From an uncultured Alteromonas sp. (GTDB lineage: Bacteria; Pseudomonadota; Gammaproteobacteria; Enterobacterales; Alteromonadaceae), in the NCBI RefSeq assembly GCF_913058315.1, contig NZ_CAJXQY010000017.1:1-53612 (forward strand): a DNA stretch of 53,612 bases, read 5' to 3'. The translations under genes were made by a program, and so were the position numbers. The notes below the pieces were generated by a model. That model searched no databases. It was not told where the DNA came from and was given only the letters and a program-made list of their open reading frames with translations. This document shows, piece by piece, positions 43,780-53,104 of this stretch (position 1 is the stretch's first letter; each line of letters begins with the position of its first letter).

Positions 43780-44753
43780 TGAAGTATCAGCGGCTTTTTG
43801 CAGTTGTATTGAGTCTGCTTTTGTCAGGCTCGCTGGCAGGTAAGGATATCATCGTCGACGACAGTTATTCCCCGGGGGAGCGCTACGCCCGTTACAAGCC
43901 TGAACATCCTGAACTTGAATGGCCCCTGCAGACCTTCAGGGCAGGCCAGAGCATTGCCTTTGAAAGACCTTATAAGCGCCTGGCCAGACGCGACCTTCAT
44001 GCGGATGTCTTTTATCCGTCGGTAGAAAATCAAAACGGTCAGGCAATCGTGTTGGTGCACGGCGGCGGCTGGCGCTCCGGGAATAAGTCACACTTTTATC
44101 CTCTGGCGCATTTGCTGGCCCAGCGTGGTTACGTGGTGATGACGCCGGAATACCGACTGTCCGTTGAAGCGCCCTATCCCGCGGGTATGATAGATATTAA
44201 TGATGCTATCAGCTGGTTACGGGAACGGGCTGAAGACTTCTCGATTAACCCGGACAAAATTGCCATTGGCGGTGGCTCTTCCGGTGGTCAGATGGCTGCT
44301 CTGGCCGGGCATGCTGCGCAAAGCGGAAAATATCATTCTCAGCCAGCACAAAATAGCACGGTTAACGCCGTGATAGACCTGGACGGCGTGCTCGACTTCA
44401 CCACGGAGCTGGCCCTGCAGTTTGAAAATAAAAAGCAGCATAACTCGGCTGCAGCGTTATGGTTGGGCGGCACCTATGAGGAGCTGCCACAGATTTGGGC
44501 AGAGGCTTCGGCAACGCACTCTCTGCATCGGCAGTCACCCCCAACGCTTATCATCAGCAGCGGCCAGCCAAGGTTTACTGCTGGCCATGCCGAAATAACC
44601 GCCTACCTGAAAAAGCATCATATTATTCATCAGTACATTGAGCTGGATAAAACCATTCATACCTTTTGGTTATTTGAACCTTATTTAAGTAAAACCGCGC
44701 AATGGATTGATACCTTTTTACAGCGAGTTCAAAAACAAGGAGAACAGCAGTGA
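43779..44753 (+). CDS. Exported alpha/beta hydrolase esterase (BD-FAE-like)
   Basis: The 324-residue protein has a signal peptide (about 1-21) and an esterase domain with the oxyanion-hole motif LVHGGGWRSGNKSHF and the nucleophile elbow GGGSSGGQMAA. A final histidine lies in DKTIHTFWLF. This matches the alpha/beta hydrolases described as bifunctional feruloyl or acetyl esterases in pectin and xylan loci. The start is GTG, overlapping the GH43 stop (TAGTG), with AGAGAGG upstream. It could act on acetyl or feruloyl groups of the pectin side chains; substrate is inferred. Confidence 0.87.
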   Translation: MKYQRLFAVVLSLLLSGSLAGKDIIVDDSYSPGERYARYKPEHPELEWPLQTFRAGQSIAFERPYKRLARRDLHADVFYPSVENQNGQAIVLVHGGGWRSGNKSHFYPLAHLLAQRGYVVMTPEYRLSVEAPYPAGMIDINDAISWLRERAEDFSINPDKIAIGGGSSGGQMAALAGHAAQSGKYHSQPAQNSTVNAVIDLDGVLDFTTELALQFENKKQHNSAAALWLGGTYEELPQIWAEASATHSLHRQSPPTLIISSGQPRFTAGHAEITAYLKKHHIIHQYIELDKTIHTFWLFEPYLSKTAQWIDTFLQRVQKQGEQQ

Positions 44754-46180
44754 CATTGTCTTTAACCCGCAGAAATCTGTTAAAACTGGTTGGTCAGGGC
44801 TCAGCTGCCGCTGGCATGGTAAGTTTAAGTGGTTGTACAGGCGCTGTGCAGTCTGACGGAGCCTTTGCCTGGAGCGATCAGGCTAAGGCCATCCGCTCCC
44901 GGATAGTGCCCCCCAGCTTTCCCGACACCACGCTGAGCATTGCCGAACTTGGTGCCAAGCCAGGTAAAGGGCACAATGTCGGCCCGCAAATCAAACAGGC
45001 CATTGAGCAACTCTCCGCTAAAGGTGGCGGCAAAGTAGTGGTACCAGCAGGGGAATACTACACCGGGCCGGTGCACTTGCTGTCGAACATTAACCTGCAT
45101 ATCGAAGAAGGTGCCACACTGCACTTTATTCCCGATCCTGAACTGTATAAGCCTTATGTTTTTACCCGCTGGGAAGGCACTGAGCTGATGGGCTATTCGC
45201 CGCTGATTTATGCATTTGAACAAACTAATGTGGCCGTTACCGGCAAAGGTACCCTGGAGGGGGGCGGCAGTCCGCAGCACTGGTGGCCCTGGAAAGGTAA
45301 GTGGAAAGCAGCGAAGTGGGGCGACGATCCGGTGGAAAACCAGAAATTCACCCGCGATGTGCTGCGCCAGATGGGCGAAGACAATGTGCCGGTAAGCGAA
45401 CGGGTATTCGAGGAAAATTACCTGCGCCCACCGTTTATCCAGCCGTATCGTTGTAAAAATGTGCTGATTGAAGGCGTTACCATTAAAAACTCGCCCTTCT
45501 GGCTGGTTAATCCGGTGCTATGTGAAAATGTGACGGTGCGGGCAGTGCATTGCGACAGTCACGGTCCAAACTCCGATGGTTGCGACCCGGAAAGTTGTAA
45601 AGATGTGCTGATTGAAGATTGCCTGTTTAACACCGGCGATGACTGCATTGCGATCAAATCCGGTCGTAACGGCGATGGCCGGCGGGTGGCAACGCCTTGT
45701 GAAAACATCCTGATCAATGAGTGCAAAATGGCGGCCGGTCATGGTGGTGTGGTGATTGGCAGTGAAATTTCTGGTGGGGTGCGCAACTTGTATGCCCAGC
45801 ATTGCGAAATGAGCAGTCCGGACCTTGACCGCGGCATCCGCATAAAAACTAACTCTATTCGCGGTGGTCACCTGCAAAACCTGAATTACCGCTATCTGCG
45901 CATAGGTAAGGTGAAGGATGCCATTGTGATCAACTTCTATTACGAGGAAGGGGATGTGGGTCAGTTTATGCCTAAACTGGAAGCCATAACCATTGATAAC
46001 CTACACGTAGTGGAAGCCAAACGGGCGTTTATGATGCGTGGTTATCCACATACGCCGATTACCGGGGTGACGTTAAAAAACATTACCTTCGAATCAGTCG
46101 ATAAGCCGTCGGTGATTGAAAACGTTGCAGACGTTACTCAGCAAAATATAACGGTGAATGGCAAGCCCTATGCGATTTGA
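44750..46180 (+). CDS. GH28 polygalacturonase, Tat-signal lipoprotein
   Basis: GH28 hydrolyses alpha-1,4 links between galacturonates. The 476-residue protein has a beta-helix domain with all four family signatures: NSDGCDPES, NTGDDCIAIKSG, GHGGVVIGSE and RGIRIKTN, which hold the three catalytic aspartates, the histidine and the substrate-binding arginine/lysine. The N terminus reads LTRRNLLKLVGQGSAAAG followed by LSGC, a twin-arginine signal joined to a lipobox. It is therefore probably exported folded and then lipid-anchored. The start is GTG, overlapping the upstream stop (GTGA). Exo-acting galacturonate release would suit an anchored enzyme (inference). Confidence 0.94.
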   Translation: MTLSLTRRNLLKLVGQGSAAAGMVSLSGCTGAVQSDGAFAWSDQAKAIRSRIVPPSFPDTTLSIAELGAKPGKGHNVGPQIKQAIEQLSAKGGGKVVVPAGEYYTGPVHLLSNINLHIEEGATLHFIPDPELYKPYVFTRWEGTELMGYSPLIYAFEQTNVAVTGKGTLEGGGSPQHWWPWKGKWKAAKWGDDPVENQKFTRDVLRQMGEDNVPVSERVFEENYLRPPFIQPYRCKNVLIEGVTIKNSPFWLVNPVLCENVTVRAVHCDSHGPNSDGCDPESCKDVLIEDCLFNTGDDCIAIKSGRNGDGRRVATPCENILINECKMAAGHGGVVIGSEISGGVRNLYAQHCEMSSPDLDRGIRIKTNSIRGGHLQNLNYRYLRIGKVKDAIVINFYYEEGDVGQFMPKLEAITIDNLHVVEAKRAFMMRGYPHTPITGVTLKNITFESVDKPSVIENVADVTQQNITVNGKPYAI

Positions 46181-47330
46181 TTTATGCAAAGGCGTGATCA
46201 TAGCGCTGGCTATCCTGCTGAGCTACGGGTGCACTGGTACTGCCATTCAGCAGCAGACTGACTTCGCGGTGAACGCACGGGTTAGCAACATGAATCCGGG
46301 TAATATGGTTGCCGATGGACCTGAAATAGTAACCTACTCCACTATTCAGGCGGCGGTAGATGCCGCGCCGAAGGGCGTAGCTGGCTGGACAATTTTTATT
46401 GCGCCCGGTACCTATCATGAACGGGTAGTGATTGAGCAGGCGGGTATTCGACTGATTGGCAGTGGTCAGGCTAATACCCGGATCACTTACAACCGCTATG
46501 CAGGGCAGTCGGTTGAGCCGGGCAGTGAAGAAACCTGGGGAACATTTCGCACCGCTGTGGTGGAGGTGTTGGCAACGGATGTGAGTTTGTTCGATTTGAC
46601 CATTGAAAATATTTACGATTACCCGGCGGATGACAGATTGCCCAAGGGCCATCCGGATAAAATACGAGGTACCCAGGCAGTCGCGCTTAAGATTGCCGAG
46701 GATGCCGATCGAACGGTATTGCAACGTGTTGCGCTGCTCGGGTATCAGGATACCCTGTATGTGCAGGGAGGGAGAACTTACGTTACCGACAGTGAAATTC
46801 GCGGCCATGTGGACTTCATTTTTGGCAACGGTAACGCTTTATTTGAATCAGTAGACATTGTCTCTCGCCCCAGGGCGCATCCGATGACCTATACCGGCTA
46901 CCTGACGGCACCCAGTACACTGCTCGACCAGGATTACGGGTTTACCTTTATTAACTGCCGTTTGTTGCGTGAGTTGGATGTGCCGGATAACTCGGTTCCG
47001 TTAGGGCGCCCCTGGCATCCCACTACCACCTTTGCCGATGGCCGCTATGCGAATCCTTTCGCGGTAGGCAAGTCGACGTTTATCGAGACTTTTATGGACG
47101 CTCATATTGCGGATGTTGGCTGGGGATCGATGGGCGGTACGGCAAAAGACGGCAGTCGCAAACGGTTTGATCCCATTGCTGATGCCCGGTTTAGCGAGTC
47201 CGGAAGCTATGGACCCGGTGCGGTTATCAGTGATGCCCGCCCGCAGATCAGCCTCAGCAAGCTGGCGGACTATGAAAAGCACCTCATTCTGGGCAACTGG
47301 CAACCATCATTGTTGCCATTGAGTCGTTAA
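46170..47330 (+). CDS. Pectin methylesterase (CE8), predicted lipoprotein
   Basis: This is a second CE8 pectinesterase. The product is 386 residues from the ATG at 46170, or 390 from an in-frame ATG at 46158; neither has a strong ribosome binding site, and both start inside GH28. A lipobox LLSYGC follows the hydrophobic segment. The CE8 blocks are all present: QAVALKIAEDADRTV, GYQDTLYV, RGHVDFIFGNG and PLGRPWHP. It differs from the first CE8 by membrane anchoring and by longer loops between YIG-type strands. It is the last gene of the pectinase operon and is followed by a nine-base-pair hairpin. Confidence 0.94.
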   Translation: MRFDLCKGVIIALAILLSYGCTGTAIQQQTDFAVNARVSNMNPGNMVADGPEIVTYSTIQAAVDAAPKGVAGWTIFIAPGTYHERVVIEQAGIRLIGSGQANTRITYNRYAGQSVEPGSEETWGTFRTAVVEVLATDVSLFDLTIENIYDYPADDRLPKGHPDKIRGTQAVALKIAEDADRTVLQRVALLGYQDTLYVQGGRTYVTDSEIRGHVDFIFGNGNALFESVDIVSRPRAHPMTYTGYLTAPSTLLDQDYGFTFINCRLLRELDVPDNSVPLGRPWHPTTTFADGRYANPFAVGKSTFIETFMDAHIADVGWGSMGGTAKDGSRKRFDPIADARFSESGSYGPGAVISDARPQISLSKLADYEKHLILGNWQPSLLPLSR

Positions 47331-47347
47331 CAAGCGCTTATTGACTA

Positions 47348-47370
47348 GCGATTGCCAGCCAGGCAATCGC
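47348..47370 (+). terminator. Hairpin after the pectinase operon
   Basis: GCGATTGCC (47348-47356) and GGCAATCGC (47362-47370) form a perfect nine-base stem with a five-base loop, 17 bases after the last pectinase gene. A pyrimidine-rich CCTTCCCCTCTTT tract follows instead of a pure T-run, so termination is likely but may be partial. Confidence 0.65.
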
Positions 47371-47429
47371 CCTTCCCCTCTTTAATCTGTAATATCTGAA
47401 AAAAATTTCACTTTTTTTTTAACATAGCC

Positions 47430-47456
47430 CTTGAGTTTATCCGGGTACTCCCCCAT
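47430..47456 (+). promoter_or_regulatory. Sigma-32-type heat-shock promoter of groESL
   Basis: CTTGAG at 47430-47435 and CCCCAT at 47451-47456, 15 bases apart, match the sigma-32 consensus (CTTGAA and CCCCAT). The element lies 120 bases before the groES ATG. No CIRCE inverted repeat was seen, so induction should depend on RpoH. Confidence 0.85.
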
Positions 47457-47575
47457 TTATCCACGCAGACAAGATTTTACGGCCCTTACAGGCCAATTAG
47501 GTAAAGGCTGCATGAACAATCATGCATCCCCACAACACTTAAATTGAATAGTTGAATTATTCAGGAGATTTGAAA

Positions 47576-47866
47576 ATGGCAATTCGTCCTTTACACGATC
47601 GCGTTATCGTCAAGCGCGCAGAGCAAGAAAGCAAATCTGCTGGCGGTATCGTATTGACCGGTTCTGCGGCAGAAAAATCGACTCGCGGTGAAGTTATCGC
47701 TGTGGGCAACGGTCGCATTCTGGAGAATGGCGAAGTGAAAGCATTAGACGTAAAAGTCGGTGACACCGTTATTTTCAACGACGGTTACGGCGTAAAAACC
47801 GAGAAGCTGGACGATCAGGAAGTACTGATCATGAGCGAAAGCGACATTCTGGCAATCGTAGAATAA
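47576..47866 (+). CDS. groES: Co-chaperonin GroES
   Basis: GroES is the heptameric lid of the GroEL folding chamber. The 96-residue protein has the canonical [12 protein letters not shown] start, the mobile loop [20 protein letters not shown], and [13 protein letters not shown] near the end. The ATG at 47576 follows AGGAGA at correct distance; an ATG eight codons upstream is rejected. groEL follows 33 bases later, so the two are one transcript driven by the sigma-32-type promoter. Confidence 0.98.
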   Translation: MAIRPLHDRVIVKRAEQESKSAGGIVLTGSAAEKSTRGEVIAVGNGRILENGEVKALDVKVGDTVIFNDGYGVKTEKLDDQEVLIMSESDILAIVE

Positions 47867-47887
47867 GAACCGTTTTAACCGAATTAA

Positions 47888-49546
<1,659 letters not shown>

Positions 49547-49956
49547 GAATCGCCCCGCTTTCCGGGTCATTATAAATCAATGACTTAGAAGCCTATCGAA
49601 ACCAACTGTGGTACGTTTTGTGTCACGGTTGGTTTCACACTTTTCCCTTAATCTTTTTCTACGATATTCCATCAGCTTCACAATAGCTACCTCTTATCTT
49701 TACCTCAATCAAATAAGCTCTGTATGGCTCTCTACGATCACGTAACGTAGACATAAGTCAATGCCTTTCTGTGTCTTAAAGTCTTCTCACAGATTACCTC
49801 ACGATCTCCTATGAGTACAGGGGGGAGGGGGCGAGGTAATGCCTTTCCTATGCGATTGCGGCGTTCCATGCTTTTCTAAAAAAACGTGTGTTACTTTTGG
49901 TCATTTTTTTCGTGTAAGCTGATTATCAAGCGTTAACGAGCAAAGGATTAAGAGTT
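49547..49956 (+). other. 410-base gap between groEL and the DUF2971 gene
   Basis: It holds the groEL terminator hairpin and then about 300 bases with no supported gene. These include a G-rich tract (six and five G around one A, 49820-49831) and two loosely similar AATGCCTTTC stretches near 49759 and 49840. The region and the following gene look poorer in GC than groEL. It may be the left flank of an inserted segment, but I found no integrase, terminal repeats or tRNA. Confidence 0.4.
49598..49645 (+). terminator. Terminator after groEL
   Basis: GAAACCAACTGTG (49598-49610) pairs with CACGGTTGGTTTC (49624-49636), with one G-T pair. Further weak pairs extend the stem to about 17 base pairs with a five-base loop. 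ACACTTTTCCCTT follows. The T-run is short, but the stem is strong. Confidence 0.6.
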
Positions 49957-50805
49957 ATGGATGAGAGAATTTTAGAATTTGCAGAGACTCACAAAACTGC
50001 TCAGGAAGCGGGTCTATCAGGCCTTTATCGATTCCTGTCATTTTCACTAGATGATGAAGCAATTAGGAAACATGAGGCTACTCTGACTCACGGGTGGCTT
50101 TACCACACGACAAGAGAGCACCTAAACGATCCACATGATTTAAACTTTAAAATAAACTGGCCTGCCATAGACGATGAAGCGAGGATTAGCGGTTTCATTG
50201 AAGACTTAAAGGTTAGCATAGCTTTATCTAAGGTGACCACACTCCCAGAAGGTCTTACTGTTGGCGACTTGCTAACGGATGAGCAGTATCGAAATCACTT
50301 TGAATCACAGTTAAGAGCCCAGTATGCGAAGGCACGAATATGCTGCTTTACGACCAGCAATACTAACCCGTTATTTTGGGCTCATTATGCTCAATCGAAC
50401 ACCGGTTACTGTCTCAGGTTCAAAGTTGGGGATAGTGACAAGAGTATTTTCTCTAATACCAGAAAGATTCATTATTCCAATAATTACCCATCTCTAGAGT
50501 TTCCCATTATTTCCAGTAACTTAGTAAGCACTATGAGACCTATCTTAAGGAAGTCGTTGAACTGGGAGTATGAGGACGAATACAGAAGCTTCTTTAGTCC
50601 ACATTGGCCCTTTCAACTGGAGAATAATGGCGACTCTCTTTCGCTAAGTAATGATGAAATCACAGACGTTTACTTTGGATTAAACATGGGTGAGGCACAA
50701 AAGGCAAAGATTGTGGAGCTTGTGTCGAAAGGGCCTTTTAAACCAGAATTTTGGAATTCACAACTGGATGATGGCGACTTTCAGCTAAGGTTTAATAAGT
50801 ATTAG
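49957..50805 (+). CDS. DUF2971-family protein
   Basis: The 282-residue cytoplasmic protein has DUF2971 features: GWLYHTTREHLNDPHDLNFKINW near the start, ARICCFTTSNTNPLFWAHYAQSNTGYCLRF in the middle (the phenylalanine-tryptophan-alanine-histidine-tyrosine block is typical), and YEDEYRSFFSP further on. The function of the family is unknown; members occur sporadically and often in genomic islands or next to defence or mobile genes. No membrane segment or signal is present. AAGGATTAAGAG precedes the ATG. The gene sits alone after groEL and may have arrived by transfer. Confidence 0.82.
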   Translation: MDERILEFAETHKTAQEAGLSGLYRFLSFSLDDEAIRKHEATLTHGWLYHTTREHLNDPHDLNFKINWPAIDDEARISGFIEDLKVSIALSKVTTLPEGLTVGDLLTDEQYRNHFESQLRAQYAKARICCFTTSNTNPLFWAHYAQSNTGYCLRFKVGDSDKSIFSNTRKIHYSNNYPSLEFPIISSNLVSTMRPILRKSLNWEYEDEYRSFFSPHWPFQLENNGDSLSLSNDEITDVYFGLNMGEAQKAKIVELVSKGPFKPEFWNSQLDDGDFQLRFNKY

Positions 50806-50821
50806 ATGCTGTCTGCCCTTT

Positions 50822-50950
50822 GTGACCAGTAACACATTGTCGGTCTTCTCTATACTTGATACCGGATCCGGCATGGTACAAAGCTACGTATTCGACCCTA
50901 CTGATTTAGAGTCAGAAGTCACATTGTTCGACGAGTTTTCGCTGAACTAA
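50822..50950 (+). pseudogene. Possible 3' remnant of a lost gene, or a small ORF
   Basis: An open frame reads through GTG at 50822 and ATG at 50873 to TAA at 50948-50950. The last 25 codons give an acidic tail, MVQSYVFDPTDLESEV and then TLFDEFSLN. No ribosome binding site stands before either start, and a strong plus-strand terminator follows at 50991. This fits the end of a gene whose 5' part was removed, perhaps when the DUF2971 segment entered. I do not recognise the protein. A genuine 25- or 42-residue peptide is the alternative. Confidence 0.35.
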
Positions 50951-50978
50951 AAAAGAGAGCGCAGCACTGCGCTCTCTT
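50951..50978 (-). terminator. Minus-strand terminator for the DUF3224 gene
   Basis: AAGAGAGCGCAG (50953-50964) and CTGCGCTCTCTT (50967-50978) are perfect complements. On the minus strand the stem is followed by TTTTTTAG. It lies about 60 bases past the DUF3224 stop. Confidence 0.8.
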
Positions 50979-50990
50979 ACAATAAATACT

Positions 50991-51020
50991 AAGGCATGTT
51001 TAACCAGGCATGCCTTTTTT
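50991..51020 (+). terminator. Plus-strand terminator
   Basis: AAGGCATG (50991-50998) and CATGCCTT (51009-51016) form an eight-base stem with a ten-base loop, followed by TTTT and then GCTTTT. It ends plus-strand transcripts from the DUF2971 side. It stands back to back with the minus-strand terminator at 50951-50978. Confidence 0.75.
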
Positions 51021-51038
51021 TGCTTTTCAGCTTATCAA

Positions 51039-51416
51039 CTATTTACCAATAACATAGTCAGCTTTACCGCCTTCGGTAGAGGTAAAAGATCCAGTTTGTC
51101 CCTCTAGCGCTTTAATCGTGTCGCACTCAATAATGGTAAAGTGGCTGGATGCAACACCTTGTTGAAATTTTCCTTTGTGGCTTATCACCAATCGGCAAGC
51201 CTGATTATCAATAACGCCGTTAATGTATTCAAAGCCACTGAAAGTAGCATCACCGGCAGCACTATAATGCATGTGATAAAAGACCTCGCTGGTGCCTGTT
51301 AACTCGCCGCTATAGTGCTGTGAAACTTTGGCAGTATTGAGTTTACTGCCCTGCTCAAAGGTTTTTTCAGTAGCTTCCTGCCAGTCGGTTATCGAAAACA
51401 CGCCTTGTAGTGTCAT
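51039..51416 (-). CDS. DUF3224 family protein
   Basis: The 125-residue protein has a small beta-barrel appearance and the DUF3224 features: GVFSITDWQEATE at the start, KVSQHYSGELTGTSEVFYHM and GQTGSFTSTEGGKA near the end. The family fold resembles small cupin- or lipocalin-like barrels; its role is unknown. It is transcribed away from an AraC-type regulator whose gene starts nearby on the other strand. That arrangement often means the regulator controls it. No signal peptide is seen. Confidence 0.85.
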   Translation of the reverse strand: MTLQGVFSITDWQEATEKTFEQGSKLNTAKVSQHYSGELTGTSEVFYHMHYSAAGDATFSGFEYINGVIDNQACRLVISHKGKFQQGVASSHFTIIECDTIKALEGQTGSFTSTEGGKADYVIGK

Positions 51417-51554
51417 GTAAAACCTCTTTGTTATCTATCCTGTTTGAGTTTGCAGGTTACCATTACGGCCGCCTCTGGTATTGTAAAAACACGTCACCCA
51501 AGCTTTGGTAAGAGTCTCGATTTGCAATACAGTCATCATCGCGTATCAGGCGTT

Positions 51555-52340
51555 ATGCACCACAGTGACAGTCAAAAGCACTATCGCTTGCGCCGTTATG
51601 TGCCAGATGCTCCACTGGCGAACCTTGTTGAACAGTACTGGTTAGTAAACTGGCAGCTGAAAAACGGCCAGGAGCATGTCCAAAGGAATTTGCCTGATCC
51701 TAATTTTCACTTAACTTTCGATAACCAGGGGGTAAAGCTTATCGGGCCGGTGAGCAAAGTGTATCACTATCCGATGGCTGCCAGTGGCTTTGTGATAGGC
51801 GTAAAATTTAATCCTGGTTCACTTAACGCGTTGTTGGACAGTCCATTAAGCGATTATGTTGATAAGGAACTTTCTGCCAGCAAATATTTCGGCTCAGGCG
51901 TGACTGACATTTTTGAAACGGGGGCTGAGGCCCTGACCGACGAAAAGGTTGTATCGGCATTAAACAAGTTCTTAGTCCGCTTTGTAGAGCCGGTTACGGC
52001 ACAACAAACGCAGGTGGCAAGGCTTTTGGAATACATAAAAAATAGCGGTGAGATTTACACCGTTGCGCAACTGGCGCAGCGCGCTGACCTTTCGGTAAGG
52101 ACATTACAGCGATTATTTAATCAATATATTGGACTGTCGCCAAAATGGCTGTTGCGTAAATACCGCTTGCATGACGCACTAGAAGAGCTTGAAACAAACA
52201 CACTGACAATGATTGAGTTGGCCACTCAGCTTGAATACACAGACCAATCGCATCTGATCAGAGATTTCAAGGATATGTTGGGGATGTCACCAGCGCAGTA
52301 CCTGTCAGACAGGTACGCGCCGGAAGACTCACCCTCTTAA
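51555..52340 (+). CDS. AraC-family transcriptional regulator
   Basis: From the ATG at 51555 the product is 261 residues; a TTG at 51444 would add 37 residues but overlaps the region needed for the divergent promoters. The N-terminal domain (about 10-140, YVPDAPLANLVEQYWLVNW) is of the type found in small-molecule-sensing AraC proteins. The C-terminal double helix-turn-helix (about 165-255) has TVAQLAQRADLSVRTLQRLFNQYIGLSPKWLLR and YTDQSHLIRDFKDMLGMSPAQY. The likely target is the divergent DUF3224 gene. The effector is unknown. Confidence 0.88.
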   Translation: MHHSDSQKHYRLRRYVPDAPLANLVEQYWLVNWQLKNGQEHVQRNLPDPNFHLTFDNQGVKLIGPVSKVYHYPMAASGFVIGVKFNPGSLNALLDSPLSDYVDKELSASKYFGSGVTDIFETGAEALTDEKVVSALNKFLVRFVEPVTAQQTQVARLLEYIKNSGEIYTVAQLAQRADLSVRTLQRLFNQYIGLSPKWLLRKYRLHDALEELETNTLTMIELATQLEYTDQSHLIRDFKDMLGMSPAQYLSDRYAPEDSPS

Positions 52341-52352
52341 TAAGAGTGAATA

Positions 52353-52880
52353 CTAGTCAGCTAATTTGGCTACTGCAGCCTTCAGTTCGGTGATAAGCGC
52401 TTCGTCTGTAGCTTTACCGGCCTCTGCATCGAACTTGTCGTAAAAGCCCGGTACTGAAACCGTAGCTTTCACATTCGCTGCATAGAATGGTGCAGACGCC
52501 TCTGCCGCAGCTAACACAGATTTCGCACCACTTGGGCCAGGAGAGGTGGCCAGGTATACGGCAGGCTTTTGTTTGAATAACTCGCGGTCGATACGCGTAG
52601 ACCAGTCAAACAGGTTTTTGTAAGCGGCCGGGTAATGGCCATTATGTTCGGCGTAAGAAATTACAAAGGCATCAGCGTCAGCCAAATCGCTTAAAAATGC
52701 TTTAGCGCCCTCAGCCTGGCCAATTTCTTTTTCCAGATCTTCGCTGAACATAGGGACATCATAATCGTTGATATCCAATACTTTTACTTCTGCACCTTCC
52801 ACCAGACCAGCGGTATAAGTGGCCAGTGCTTTGTTGATGGATGTTGAGCTGTTACTTGCTCCGTAAGCTACAATTTTCAT
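52353..52880 (-). CDS. NAD(P)H-dependent FMN reductase (flavodoxin-like)
   Basis: The 175-residue protein has the flavodoxin-like fold of NADPH-dependent FMN reductases: the phosphate-binding loop near YGASNSSTSINKALA, DADAFVISYAEHNGHYPAAYKNLFDW (the flavin-contact E-x-N-G-x-x-P-x-x-x-K-N type block) and LATSPGPSGA. It should reduce flavins or quinone-like compounds in the cytoplasm. It converges with the AraC-type gene, whose stop lies 12 bases away. It appears to be a single-gene unit. Confidence 0.92.
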   Translation of the reverse strand: MKIVAYGASNSSTSINKALATYTAGLVEGAEVKVLDINDYDVPMFSEDLEKEIGQAEGAKAFLSDLADADAFVISYAEHNGHYPAAYKNLFDWSTRIDRELFKQKPAVYLATSPGPSGAKSVLAAAEASAPFYAANVKATVSVPGFYDKFDAEAGKATDEALITELKAAVAKLAD

Positions 52881-53104
52881 ATTTTGCCCCTTGCTAAATT
52901 AATCACTGAAACAATAATAAAGGAGCGCAAAAGGGACTTCCATCAGATTAAAACCCCGTTGATATTCGTTTTTTCAGAATGATGTTTACAATCAGGACAA
53001 ATATTCATCAGTTAAAAGCGAAGACACAAAATCCGATTTCCCTTGTGCGAGGAGCCAGATATGTATGCTAATATTACGCCGTTTTCCAGGGACAGAGCAG
53101 TAGT

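Noticed and set aside
49820-49831. G-rich tract as a possible quadruplex
   Set aside because: There are only two G-runs of sufficient length and no regular loops; nothing ties it to a function.
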